A program made the translations under genes and the position numbers. DNA of 24,193 nt, taken from positions 1-24,193 of the forward strand of contig CAZSDU010000032.1 in NCBI GenBank assembly GCA_964605775.1. Reading direction: 5' to 3'. Below, in pieces: positions 7,601 through 15,481 of the stretch (its first letter is position 1; each line of letters starts with the position of its first letter). The notes beneath the pieces are model-generated. The model was not told the DNA's origin, made no database searches, and saw only the letters and a list, made by a program, of their open reading frames with translations. This stretch comes from CAZSDU01 sp964605775. GTDB taxonomy: Bacteria > Bacteroidota > Bacteroidia > Bacteroidales > FEN-979.

Positions 7601-8482
7601 ATGAATGTCAATCCCAATAAATGGACGACTGATAAGGAAAAGAATGACCTGATCAAAATCCTGATCAATAATTATATCATCAAACATAAGGAAGTTATGG
7701 GAATTCACGGTCGCAAAAAGTTTGTGGCTGTGGTCGGTGATGATCTTCCCGCCGGAATCGTTCAGATGGCAAAGGTATATATTGCCAAGAAACGCAAGTT
7801 GAAAGTCGGAGATAAGATGGCCGGACGTCATGGAAACAAGGGAATTGTTGCTCGTATTCAAAGGGAAGAAGATATGCCCTTCCTCCAGGACGGAACTCCG
7901 GTGGACGTGGTGCTGAACCCCTTGGGCGTACCTTCCCGTATGAACCTGGGACAGATCTACGAAACCATCCTCGGATGGGCCGGTAAAAAACTCGGATTGC
8001 GTTTTACTACTCCGATTTTTGACGGAGCCTCACTGGACCAGATCAATGAATATCTGACGGAAGCCGGTCTTCCCAGAAACGGGAAAGTGTACCTCTATGA
8101 CGGGCTTAGCGGAGAGAGGTTTGATCAGCCTACCACGGTGGGTTACATCTATATGATGAAGCTTCACCATATGGTGGATGATAAAATGCATGCCCGCTCC
8201 ATCGGACCTTATTCGCTGATTACCCAGCAACCCCTGGGTGGTAAGGCTCAGTTTGGAGGACAGCGTTTTGGTGAAATGGAAGTCTGGGCGCTGGAAGCTT
8301 TTGGAGCAGCCAACATCCTTCTTGAGATCCAGACCGTTAAGTCAGATGACGTCATTGGTCGTGCCAAAGCGTATGAAACCATTGTCAAAGGAGAATCCAT
8401 GCCCATACCGGGTATCCCGGAATCCTTTAATGTATTGATCCATGAACTTCGTGGACTGGGACTTAACCTTACATTTGATTAA
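4676..8482 (+). CDS. rpoB: DNA-directed RNA polymerase subunit beta
   Basis: RpoB is the second-largest catalytic subunit of RNA polymerase. At 1268 aa it has the length usual for Bacteroidota. The rifampicin-binding cluster is wild type. LSQFMDQ lies at about residues 471-477, and the residues equivalent to E. coli D516, H526 and S531 (here D476, H486, S491) are unchanged, so the enzyme should be rifampicin sensitive. KMAGRHGNKG and the C-terminal GGKAQFGGQRFGEMEVWALE are intact. The start is TTG. An in-frame TAA at 4661-4663 lies just upstream, no ATG occurs near the family N-terminus, and FASTKIQAECPDFLDIQ must be included, so TTG at 4676 is the credible start. rpoC follows after 61 bases. 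Confidence 0.98.
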   Translation: MASKKIERISFASTKIQAECPDFLDIQVKSFQDFFQLETNPENRVNEGLYRVFAENFPISDARNNFVLEFLDYFIDPPRYSIDECIERGLTYSVPLKAKLKLYCTDPEHEDFETIIQDVYLGMIPYMTPRGTFIINGAERVVVSQLHRSPGVFFSTSFHANGAQLYSARIIPFKGSWIEFTTDINNVMYAYIDRKKKLPVTTLLRAIGFETDKDILEIFGLAQEIKVSRAALKRVIGSKLAARVVRTWIEDFVDEDTGEVVSIERTEVIIERETLLENEHIDQILDAGIKAILIHREDALATDYSIIFNTLQKDPANSEKEAVEFIYRQLRNAEPPDEETARGIIEKLFFSDKRYDLGDVGRYRINRKLNLNIPMETKVLTKEDIISIIKYLIELVNSKAEVDDIDHLSNRRVRTVGEQLYNQFGVGLSRMARTIRERMNVRDNEVFTPMDLINAKTLSSVINTFFGTNQLSQFMDQTNPLSELTHKRRISALGPGGLSRERAGFEVRDVHYTHYGRLCTIETPEGPNIGLISSLCVYAKIDKLGFIETPYHKVIEGKVALEDEPIYLTAEEEEHKIIAQASTLMDAKGNITDDKVKVRYLADYPIVAKTGVDLIDIAPNQIASIAASLIPFLEHDDANRALMGSNMMRQAVPLLNPEIALVGTGIESLVARDSRVLINAEGNGVVEFVDANEILIRYSRDEKERLVSFEDDIKSYKLTKFARTNQNTCVNLRPIVRKGDKVVKGQVLCEGYATKDGELALGRNLMVAFMPWKGYNFEDAIVISEKVLKEDIFTSIHIEEFTLEVRDTKRGVEELTNDIPNVSVEATKDLDENGLIRIGAEVSEGDILIGKITPKGESDPTPEEKLLRAIFGDKAGDVKDASLKAPPSMKGVVIEKKLFSRVIKDRKAKAKEKDDLKKLDDDYQKDVDKLRTKLVEKLNVLVSGKVSQGVYNNFKQEIIAKGAKFTQKNLIDIDYMNVNPNKWTTDKEKNDLIKILINNYIIKHKEVMGIHGRKKFVAVVGDDLPAGIVQMAKVYIAKKRKLKVGDKMAGRHGNKGIVARIQREEDMPFLQDGTPVDVVLNPLGVPSRMNLGQIYETILGWAGKKLGLRFTTPIFDGASLDQINEYLTEAGLPRNGKVYLYDGLSGERFDQPTTVGYIYMMKLHHMVDDKMHARSIGPYSLITQQPLGGKAQFGGQRFGEMEVWALEAFGAANILLEIQTVKSDDVIGRAKAYETIVKGESMPIPGIPESFNVLIHELRGLGLNLTFD

Positions 8483-8543
8483 ACCCGGACTGAGCAGCGG
8501 TTAATGGAGTTTATTGTGTGTTTCTAATGTCAAAATATAAAAT

Positions 8544-11500
8544 ATGGCTTACAGAAAAGACGGTCAGGTAAACAGCAGCTTTTCAAAGATTACCATCAAT
8601 CTTGCTTCACCGGAGAAAATTTTTGAAATGTCAAGCGGTGAGGTATTAAAGCCGGAAACCATTAACTACAGGACTTATAAACCTGAACGGGACGGTTTGT
8701 TCTGTGAAAGGATTTTCGGGCCTGTGAAGGACTGGGAATGTCATTGTGGAAAGTACAAACGTATTCGCTATAAGGGAATCGTTTGCGACCGTTGTGGAGT
8801 AGAAGTTACCGAGAAAAAGGTCAGAAGGGAACGCATGGGGCATATCCAGCTCGTGGTTCCTGTGGCTCATATCTGGTTCTTTCGTTCCCTCCCGAATAAA
8901 ATAGGTTCCTTGCTTGGTTTACCTACCAAAAAACTGGAATCTATCATTTATTATGAAAAATATGTAGTGATCAATCCAGGGATTAAGCAGGCTGATGGGA
9001 TCAATTACCTTGATTTTCTTTCGGAAGAGGAATATTTTGATATCATGGACAAGCTTCCACAGGAAAATCAGTACCTGGATGATGCAGATCCGGAAAAATT
9101 TGTTGCCAAAATGGGCGCTGAAGCGCTTGCCGAACTCCTTTCCCGTATTGATCTCGATAAGGAATCCTATGATCTTCGCGTCAAGGCAAATACGGAAACT
9201 TCCCAGCAACGTAAGGCTGAAGCCCTTAAGCGACTCCAGGTATTCGAATCCTTCAGAGATGCTCAGAAACGCCTTGAAAATCGTCCGGAATGGATGATTG
9301 TCAAAGTAGTTCCCGTGATCCCTCCTGAGTTACGCCCCCTGGTTCCTCTTGATGGCGGACGTTTTGCCACTTCCGACCTGAACGACTTATACCGCCGGGT
9401 GATCATCCGCAACAACCGCCTGAAAAGACTGATCGAGATCAAGGCGCCGGATGTTATTCTTAGGAACGAAAAGCGAATGCTCCAAGAAGCCGTGGACTCC
9501 CTCTTCGATAATTCCCGGAAAGCCAGTGCCGTTAAGACCGAATCAAACCGCGCCCTGAAATCACTCTCCGATAGTTTGAAAGGGAAACAAGGACGTTTCC
9601 GCCAGAACCTTCTCGGAAAACGGGTGGATTATTCCGGTCGTTCTGTTATTGTAGTCGGCCCGGAATTGAAACTGAGCGAATGCGGCCTGCCGAAAGATAT
9701 GGCTTCTGAGCTTTTCAAGCCGTTTATTATCCGTAAGATGCTGGAACGGGGAATTGTGAAAACCGTTAAATCGGCAAAGAAAATCGTGGACCGTAAAGAT
9801 CCGGTAGTATGGGATATTCTGGAAAACATTCTGAAAGGTCATCCGGTTTTGTTGAACCGTGCACCCACTTTGCACCGCCTCGGTATCCAGGCTTTTCAGC
9901 CAAAATTGATCGAAGGTAAAGCCATTCAGTTACATCCCCTTGTGTGTACCGCTTTCAATGCCGACTTCGACGGTGACCAGATGGCCGTCCATGTCCCCCT
10001 GGGTAATGCCGCCATCCTTGAAGCTCAACTCCTGATGATGGCTTCACACAATATTCTGAATCCCGCCAATGGCGCTCCAATAACGGTGCCTTCACAGGAT
10101 ATGGTTCTGGGTCTTTATTATATGACCAAGGCCAGGAAAAGTGAAGGGAATATCATCGTCAAAGGAGAAGGCATGACTTTTTATTCTCCGGAAGAAGTGA
10201 TCATCGCGTATAATGAAAAAGTCGTGGATCTTCACGCCAATATCCGGGTTCGCCATACCTTCACCGAGGACGGGGAAATAGTGACCCGGATAATGGAAAC
10301 AACCGTTGGCCGTGTGTTGTTTAATCAGGTTGTTCCTGAAGAATTTGGTTATATCAATCAGTTGCTGACGAAAAAGTCATTGAGAGATATTATCGGTCAG
10401 ATCCTGAAGAAAACCGGTACTGCAAAAACAGCCAAGTTCCTGGACGATATCAAGGACCTTGGATTCCGTATGGCGTTCAAAGGAGGTTTATCGTTTAACA
10501 TGGATGATGTCATCGTTCCTGAATTAAAAGAAAAACTGGTAGCCGATGCTTCTGCCGAAGTGGATGAGGTTGTAAGCAACTACAACATGGGCTTCATCAC
10601 CAACAATGAACGGTATAACCAAATCATTGATATCTGGACTCATGCCAATTCTCAGCTTACACTCATGCTGATGAACCAGTTGACCAAAGACAAACAGGGA
10701 TTCAATCCGGTTTATATGATGCTGGATTCTGGAGCCCGTGGGTCAAAGGAACAGATCAGACAGCTTGGCGGTATGCGTGGTTTGATGGCCAAACCACAGA
10801 AATCAGGCGCTTCTGGAGGTGAAATTATCGAAAATCCAATTCTTGCGAATTTCAAAGAAGGATTGTCTGTACTGGAGTACTTCATCTCTACTCACGGTGC
10901 CCGGAAAGGTCTGGCAGATACGGCGCTGAAAACCGCGGACGCAGGATATCTGACACGCCGTCTTGTGGACGTTTCCCAGGATGTGATCATTTCTGAAGAA
11001 GATTGTGGAACGCTAAGGGGGTTAACCATTACTGCCCTAAAAAAGCAGGAAGAAGTAGTAGAGTCTTTATATGATCGTATCCTTGGCCGCGTTACCTTAC
11101 ATGATATATATCATCCCCATACCGGCGGACTGATCATCTCGGCAGGGATGGAAATTACAGAGGAAATTGCAGCCATCATTGAGGATTCACCGATTGAGGG
11201 CGTGGAGATTCGTTCCGTGCTGACCTGTGAATCTAAAAAAGGGGTTTGTGCCAAATGTTATGGCCGTAATCTGGCTGACGGAACCATGGTTCAAAGGGGA
11301 GAGGCAGTTGGTGTAATTGCCGCCCAATCCATTGGAGAACCGGGTACCCAGCTGACTTTACGTACCTTCCACGTGGGAGGGGTGGCCGGAGTAAACATTG
11401 CAAGCGCTTCCCGGATTGAGGCGAAATTTGAAGGATTACTCGAAATCGAAGAGCTTCGCTCTGTCGAATATACAAGTGCTTCGGGAGAAAAATCACAGAT

Positions 11501-12830
11501 TGTGATCGGGCGTTCTGCCGAAATGAGGATTGTAGATAGAAATACACATATTGCCCTTACCTCTGCCCATATTCCTTATGGTGCCCGTTTGTACTTCAAA
11601 CATGGCGATATGGTGAAGAAAGGTGAGCTGATCTCTGACTGGGATCCCTATAATGCCTTGATCCTTTCGGAATTAGCCGGTAAAGTCAGTTTTGAGAACA
11701 TCATCGAAGGAGTGACCTATCGGATTGAATCCGATGAACAAACCGGTTATCATGAGAAAGTTGTGGTGGAATCCAGGCAAAAAGCAAAAAATCCGGCCAT
11801 CAATATTTTATCGGCTTCTGGAGAGGTTGTCAAAACTTATGATATACCTGTAGGCGCTCATATCATCATTGAAGATGGTGCCAAAATCAAGGCCGGAGAG
11901 ATTCTTGTAAAAATTCCAAGAGCGATTGGTAAGGCTGGCGATATTACCGGAGGATTGCCCAGGGTGACGGAATTATTCGAAGCCCGTAATCCTTCAGATC
12001 CTGCCATCGTTTCCGAAATTGACGGAGTGGTTTCTTTTGCCAAAAAACTGAAGAGAGGTAATCGCGAAGTCATCATTACTTCAAAGACCGGAGAGGAAAA
12101 ACGCTATTTAATTCCGACCAGTAAACAAATCCTAGCTCAGGAGAATGACTATGTAAAGGCCGGCACTGCACTTTCTGACGGTGCCCTTACCCCCAGCGAT
12201 ATTCTGGCCATTAAAGGCCCTATGAAGGTTCAGGAATATATTGTCAACGAGATTCAGGAAGTGTATCGTTTACAGGGCGTGAAAATCAATGATAAGCATT
12301 TTGAAACCATCGTCCGTCAGATGATGCGTAAGGTGGAAGTGGAAGATCCTGGAGATTCAAGATTCCTTGAAGGTGAATTGATCAACAAGATCGATTTCCA
12401 GGATGAAAATGACTGGATATACGGAAAAAAAGTTGTGGAAGATCCCGGGGATTCCCCCAACCTGAAAGCTGGCCAGATCATCAGTGCCCGCAAACTCAGG
12501 GATGAAAATTCTATGCTGAAACGTAAGGATAAAACCCTGGTCATGGCAAGGGATGCAAAACCTGCCACCGCTTTCCAGATCCTGCAAGGGATCACTAGGG
12601 CATCCCTGCAAACCAAAAGCTGGATATCGGCGGCTTCTTTTCAGGAAACGACTAAAGTGCTTACACAGGCTGCCATTAATGCACGTCAGGATGACCTGGC
12701 TGGCTTAAAGGAAAATGTCATTGTCGGACATCTTATTCCTGCCGGTACCGGCCTCCGTGATTATGAAGGGCTGATCGTGGGCAGTAAGGAAGAATATGAA
12801 ACGCTTCTGGCTTCAAAAGAAGAAGAATAA
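8544..12830 (+). CDS. rpoC: DNA-directed RNA polymerase subunit beta'
   Basis: RpoC is the largest subunit and holds the active-site magnesium and clamp. Its length is 1428 aa, normal for Bacteroidota. The N-terminal zinc-binding cysteines are at 66, 68, 81 and 84. The catalytic NADFDGDQ motif places the Mg-chelating aspartates at 474, 476 and 478. GARGSKEQIRQLGGMRG (bridge/trigger region), the second Cys cluster in LTCESKKGVCAKCYGRNL and the trigger-loop stretch GEPGTQLTLRTFHVGG are all present. No frameshift or truncation is seen. The 61-base gap after rpoB holds no hairpin or convincing promoter. Confidence 0.99.
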   Translation: MAYRKDGQVNSSFSKITINLASPEKIFEMSSGEVLKPETINYRTYKPERDGLFCERIFGPVKDWECHCGKYKRIRYKGIVCDRCGVEVTEKKVRRERMGHIQLVVPVAHIWFFRSLPNKIGSLLGLPTKKLESIIYYEKYVVINPGIKQADGINYLDFLSEEEYFDIMDKLPQENQYLDDADPEKFVAKMGAEALAELLSRIDLDKESYDLRVKANTETSQQRKAEALKRLQVFESFRDAQKRLENRPEWMIVKVVPVIPPELRPLVPLDGGRFATSDLNDLYRRVIIRNNRLKRLIEIKAPDVILRNEKRMLQEAVDSLFDNSRKASAVKTESNRALKSLSDSLKGKQGRFRQNLLGKRVDYSGRSVIVVGPELKLSECGLPKDMASELFKPFIIRKMLERGIVKTVKSAKKIVDRKDPVVWDILENILKGHPVLLNRAPTLHRLGIQAFQPKLIEGKAIQLHPLVCTAFNADFDGDQMAVHVPLGNAAILEAQLLMMASHNILNPANGAPITVPSQDMVLGLYYMTKARKSEGNIIVKGEGMTFYSPEEVIIAYNEKVVDLHANIRVRHTFTEDGEIVTRIMETTVGRVLFNQVVPEEFGYINQLLTKKSLRDIIGQILKKTGTAKTAKFLDDIKDLGFRMAFKGGLSFNMDDVIVPELKEKLVADASAEVDEVVSNYNMGFITNNERYNQIIDIWTHANSQLTLMLMNQLTKDKQGFNPVYMMLDSGARGSKEQIRQLGGMRGLMAKPQKSGASGGEIIENPILANFKEGLSVLEYFISTHGARKGLADTALKTADAGYLTRRLVDVSQDVIISEEDCGTLRGLTITALKKQEEVVESLYDRILGRVTLHDIYHPHTGGLIISAGMEITEEIAAIIEDSPIEGVEIRSVLTCESKKGVCAKCYGRNLADGTMVQRGEAVGVIAAQSIGEPGTQLTLRTFHVGGVAGVNIASASRIEAKFEGLLEIEELRSVEYTSASGEKSQIVIGRSAEMRIVDRNTHIALTSAHIPYGARLYFKHGDMVKKGELISDWDPYNALILSELAGKVSFENIIEGVTYRIESDEQTGYHEKVVVESRQKAKNPAINILSASGEVVKTYDIPVGAHIIIEDGAKIKAGEILVKIPRAIGKAGDITGGLPRVTELFEARNPSDPAIVSEIDGVVSFAKKLKRGNREVIITSKTGEEKRYLIPTSKQILAQENDYVKAGTALSDGALTPSDILAIKGPMKVQEYIVNEIQEVYRLQGVKINDKHFETIVRQMMRKVEVEDPGDSRFLEGELINKIDFQDENDWIYGKKVVEDPGDSPNLKAGQIISARKLRDENSMLKRKDKTLVMARDAKPATAFQILQGITRASLQTKSWISAASFQETTKVLTQAAINARQDDLAGLKENVIVGHLIPAGTGLRDYEGLIVGSKEEYETLLASKEEE

Positions 12831-12842
12831 AACAAAGGCCAT

Positions 12843-13157
12843 ATGCAGGATAATAAAAAACAGCAAAACCAGATCAATATCGAAATTTCTGATGAGGTAG
12901 GTGAAGGTATTTATTCGAACCTGGCCATCATAACTCATTCCCCTGCCGAATTCATTATCGATTTTGTGAAAATGATGCCCGGTGTTCCAAAAGCCAAGGT
13001 GAAATCACGGATTATCCTGACACCCCAGCATGCCAAGCGGCTGTATAAGGCATTGAAGGAAAATGTGGCAAAATATGAAAACATGTATGGAGAAATCAGG
13101 GATGCAGAAGGAGAAATACCTTTTAACCTGAATTTGCCTCCTGTTGCTCAAGCCTGA
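12843..13157 (+). CDS. DUF3467 family protein encoded after rpoC
   Basis: This small 104 aa protein lacks a signal peptide or membrane segment and is therefore probably cytoplasmic. It resembles the DUF3467 family. Recognisable features are INIEISDEVGEGIYSNLA near the N-terminus, the central SPAEFIIDFVKMMPGVPKAKV and the RIILTPQHAKRLYKAL helix region. The biochemical function of the family is not known to me. It starts only 12 bases after the rpoC stop with no terminator between, so it should be made from the same mRNA. From my knowledge of these genomes, its place behind rpoC recurs in Bacteroidota, which suggests a link to transcription, but that is inference. Confidence 0.85.
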   Translation: MQDNKKQQNQINIEISDEVGEGIYSNLAIITHSPAEFIIDFVKMMPGVPKAKVKSRIILTPQHAKRLYKALKENVAKYENMYGEIRDAEGEIPFNLNLPPVAQA

Positions 13158-13163
13158 TAACCT

Positions 13164-13193
13164 TAAACGATCTTCTGTTTTCAGTATCGTTTA
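13164..13193. terminator. Bidirectional terminator between DUF3467 gene and thioredoxin-like gene
   Basis: TAAACGAT at 13164-13171 pairs with ATCGTTTA at 13186-13193, and an inner CTG/CAG pair closes a TTTT loop. On the + strand a short T run follows four bases after the stem, at 13197-13201. The stop codon of the - strand thioredoxin-like gene (13191-13193) is part of the stem. The 33-base gap between these convergent genes therefore probably ends transcription from both sides, closing the long ribosomal protein-RNA polymerase operon. Confidence 0.6.
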
Positions 13194-14069
13194 TGGTTTT
13201 TGCACCCCTCTGTACTGCTGAAGCCATTGATCTGATGCTTTTAACAGGTCAGGAGCCAAAATAAAGCCACTTTTTAAAATTTCTTCCCTGAGTTGTTCGT
13301 ACTTTTCCTGAGAGAAAGGCTGGCTTCTGATGGATTGAACCAGTGCATTAGCATAAACTCCCCAAATTTTCTGCCTGACTGAATCCGGTGAATAAAGTTG
13401 CTCGTACAGGAGTCTATGGGATAGTAAGAAACCAAAGGCTTTTGAATTCTTGTCATTCACATATTTGTAAATGATGTTCCAGTTTGGCAAAGTCAGTAAT
13501 GCAGAATCCGGCATCGAAGAAAGATACTGTTTAAGCGGAATTTCAATGGAGGCATAAGCTTCCGTCATACGGTTAAAATAGTTCAGCATGAATTCTGGAC
13601 TGCGGAATCCGGCATTATACTGTTTGACATGGTAAGCCAGGCATTGCTCAGGATCCCTGGCAATCCCTGCCAGCGTAATATAATCCTGAGGTTTTTTGTC
13701 TGCCCCTACTTTTTTATGGACCAGAGCTCCGCTTGTATCGATAAATAACAATGAAGGATAAGCTTTTACATCAAACTTCATGGCCAGCCTTGGACCTTCC
13801 CCTTTTTCCATGTCAACTTTAGTACAAATAAAGGTCTCGTTAAAATAATCGGCTACGGTATCATTCGTAAAAATATTGGCGGCCATCCATTTACAAGGTC
13901 CGCACCAGGCTGCGTAAGCATCGAGAAAAATCATCTTATTTTCTTTCTTTGCCGTTTGTAGTATTTCCAGCCAGGGCTTTTCAAGGAAGTGTATGGAACG
14001 GTTCTGACTGAAAACACTGGGAAAGGAAAACGCCAGAGTGAAAATTAGAGAAAGGCTTATTATTTTCAT
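13191..14069 (-). CDS. Exported thioredoxin-like protein with C-terminal extension
   Basis: The 292 aa product starts with a signal peptide (MKIISLSLIFTLAFSFPSVFSQ, likely cut near residues 21-22), so it should act in the periplasm or be anchored outside the inner membrane. A thioredoxin-fold domain covers about residues 25-150, with the redox motif WCGPCK (cysteines 56 and 59) and a cis-proline-like VKAYPSLLF segment. The remaining ~140 residues are probably helical, with no domain I can name. Such proteins reduce or shuffle disulfides of exported proteins, but the substrate is unknown. The gene is monocistronic, convergent with the rpoC operon and divergent from the DUF2520 gene. Confidence 0.85.
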   Translation of the reverse strand: MKIISLSLIFTLAFSFPSVFSQNRSIHFLEKPWLEILQTAKKENKMIFLDAYAAWCGPCKWMAANIFTNDTVADYFNETFICTKVDMEKGEGPRLAMKFDVKAYPSLLFIDTSGALVHKKVGADKKPQDYITLAGIARDPEQCLAYHVKQYNAGFRSPEFMLNYFNRMTEAYASIEIPLKQYLSSMPDSALLTLPNWNIIYKYVNDKNSKAFGFLLSHRLLYEQLYSPDSVRQKIWGVYANALVQSIRSQPFSQEKYEQLREEILKSGFILAPDLLKASDQWLQQYRGVQKP

Positions 14070-14128
14070 GAAGTAAGGTTTGAAGATTAAACGGTGAATT
14101 TCCTTCAGATGATATACGTTGAATACCC

Positions 14129-14136
14129 TATATTTG
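14129..14136 (+). promoter_or_regulatory. -7 box (TATATTTG) for the DUF2520-HAD-UbiA-Maf cluster
   Basis: TATATTTG matches the Bacteroidota -7 consensus TAnnTTTG exactly and lies 23 bases before the ATG at 14160. It predicts a start of transcription near 14143 and a leader of about 17 bases. No TTG is found at the expected upstream spacing, so only half of the promoter is supported. Its position argues that the DNA before 14160 is non-coding. Confidence 0.45.
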
Positions 14137-14159
14137 TATTTTTTGTATTATTTTTCCTT

Positions 14160-14957
14160 ATGGTCAATACGCCCTGTAAAAATATCGTCCTGATCGGCGC
14201 CGGCAGACTGGCAACACAACTCGGCTTGGCATTGACGGACAAAGGTATGCTGATTTCCCAGATATACAACCGGAATTCCGAACGTGGAAAAACCCTTGCG
14301 AAAAAAATAAAGGCTTCATATATTTCAACGCCTTCTGAGATACATACCAATGCTGATCTTTATATCCTGTGCATTAGCGATAATGCTATATCTGAAGTAG
14401 CTGCAGGAATTCAGCTACCGGGAAAATTCGTCGTTCATACCTCCGGTTCGGTGAGCATGGATGCGCTCAGTTCCGTTTCCTCAAGAAGGGGAGTGTTCTA
14501 TCCGTTACAGACTTTTTCTCATTTTTATCAGGCCGACTTTCAGGACATTCCGGTTTGCGTGGAAGCAAATCAAAAGGAAGATGAACAGGTTTTGTTGAAG
14601 ATCGGGAAAAGGATTTCAAACAGGGTGTATCCTATTCATGAAGAAGAGCGGAGAGTACTCCACCTGGCCGCGGTTTTTGCCAATAACTTCACCAATTTCA
14701 TGTACACCATGGCCGGTGCACTGCTTCAGGAAAGAAAAATCCCGATTGAATTGCTTCGACCATTGATCAGGCAGACAGCGCTGAACGCGGAATATGAGAA
14801 TCCCTTCCTGCACCAGTCTGGACCTGCGGTTCGTGACGATCATAAAGTGATACAGCAACACCTCGATATGCTCGACGATTACCCGGCTTACAGGGAAATC
14901 TACAAGCTGATCAGCCAAAATATTATCCAATTTAAAAAGAAAGATGGGAAATTATAA
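14160..14957 (+). CDS. Rossmann-like / DUF2520 domain protein (putative NAD(P)-dependent oxidoreductase)
   Basis: From ATG 14160 the product is 265 aa. An N-terminal Rossmann fold begins with NIVLIGAGRLATQLG, whose glycine-rich GAGxxA loop (residues 13-18) suggests NAD(P) binding. The C-terminal helical half (from about residue 145, including AAVFANNFTNFMYTMA) matches the DUF2520 type, related in layout to pyrroline-5-carboxylate reductase and F420-dependent NADP oxidoreductase families. The substrate is unknown. The open frame reaches back to 14094, but that extension gives an unrelated hydrophobic stretch and covers the likely promoter, so the shorter start is preferred. The last 14 bases overlap the HAD gene, indicating translational coupling. 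Confidence 0.8.
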   Translation: MVNTPCKNIVLIGAGRLATQLGLALTDKGMLISQIYNRNSERGKTLAKKIKASYISTPSEIHTNADLYILCISDNAISEVAAGIQLPGKFVVHTSGSVSMDALSSVSSRRGVFYPLQTFSHFYQADFQDIPVCVEANQKEDEQVLLKIGKRISNRVYPIHEEERRVLHLAAVFANNFTNFMYTMAGALLQERKIPIELLRPLIRQTALNAEYENPFLHQSGPAVRDDHKVIQQHLDMLDDYPAYREIYKLISQNIIQFKKKDGKL

Positions 14958-15465
14958 GGAATTACTCAGAGAAATCAACACTTTTGTCTTTGATTACGAC
15001 GGCGTTTTAACCGATGGCAGCATCCTCATGACCGACCAGGGAGAGGCTTACCGGATATCCAATGTCAAGGACGGGTATGCTTTACAACTGGCCAGGAAAA
15101 AAGGATATAATGTCGTGGTGATATCCGGAGCTCAATCAGAATCCATGATGCAAAGACTGCTCACGGTTCAGGTCACCGATGTTTTCCTGGGCGTCGAAAA
15201 TAAACGGGATGTCTTTAACCGCTATCTTCAGCAGCACCACCTTAGCCCTGAACAGGTTCTTTTTATGGGTGACGACATTCCCGACTATGAAGTCATGCTT
15301 GCCTGCGGTGTTGCTGTTTGTCCGGCCGATGCCGCCGAAGAGATCAAATCGGTTGCAAAGTACATTTCCCATCTTGGGGGAGGAAAAGGATGCGTCAGGG
15401 ATGTCATTGAACAAGTGCTGAAAATTCAGGGGAAGTGGATGAATGATGATGCTTACCATTGGTAG
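14944..15465 (+). CDS. KdsC-like HAD-family phosphatase (putative KDO 8-phosphate phosphatase)
   Basis: This 173 aa protein resembles the cap-less C0 HAD phosphatases of the KdsC/YrbI group, which release phosphate from 3-deoxy-D-manno-octulosonate 8-phosphate in LPS core sugar synthesis. All HAD motifs are visible: FDYDGVLTDG with nucleophile D17 and acid D19, S61 in VISGAQS, K87 in VENKRD, and GDDIPD with D110/D111/D114. The length matches KdsC (~170-188 aa). Related enzymes use other sugar phosphates, and no kdsA or kdsB is beside it, so the exact substrate is not certain. It overlaps the DUF2520 gene by 14 bases and lies just before the UbiA gene. Confidence 0.82.
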   Translation: MGNYKELLREINTFVFDYDGVLTDGSILMTDQGEAYRISNVKDGYALQLARKKGYNVVVISGAQSESMMQRLLTVQVTDVFLGVENKRDVFNRYLQQHHLSPEQVLFMGDDIPDYEVMLACGVAVCPADAAEEIKSVAKYISHLGGGKGCVRDVIEQVLKIQGKWMNDDAYHW

Positions 15466-15481
15466 GCTGAAGATACATGAT

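Noticed and set aside
7487..7861. Long antisense frame inside rpoB (and similar frames inside rpoC, rplL and rplA)
   Set aside because: These are shadow frames of conserved genes with no homology, signal or promoter of their own.
10060..10080. Second copy of the rpoB-leader palindrome (CCCGCCAATGGCGCT in rpoC)
   Set aside because: The arms do not match fully and the bases encode conserved RpoC residues PANGAP, so it is coincidence.
14094..14159. N-terminal extension of the DUF2520 protein back to 14094
   Set aside because: The added 22 residues are a hydrophobic stretch unlike the family, and the DNA contains an exact TAnnTTTG box at a fitting distance from ATG 14160.
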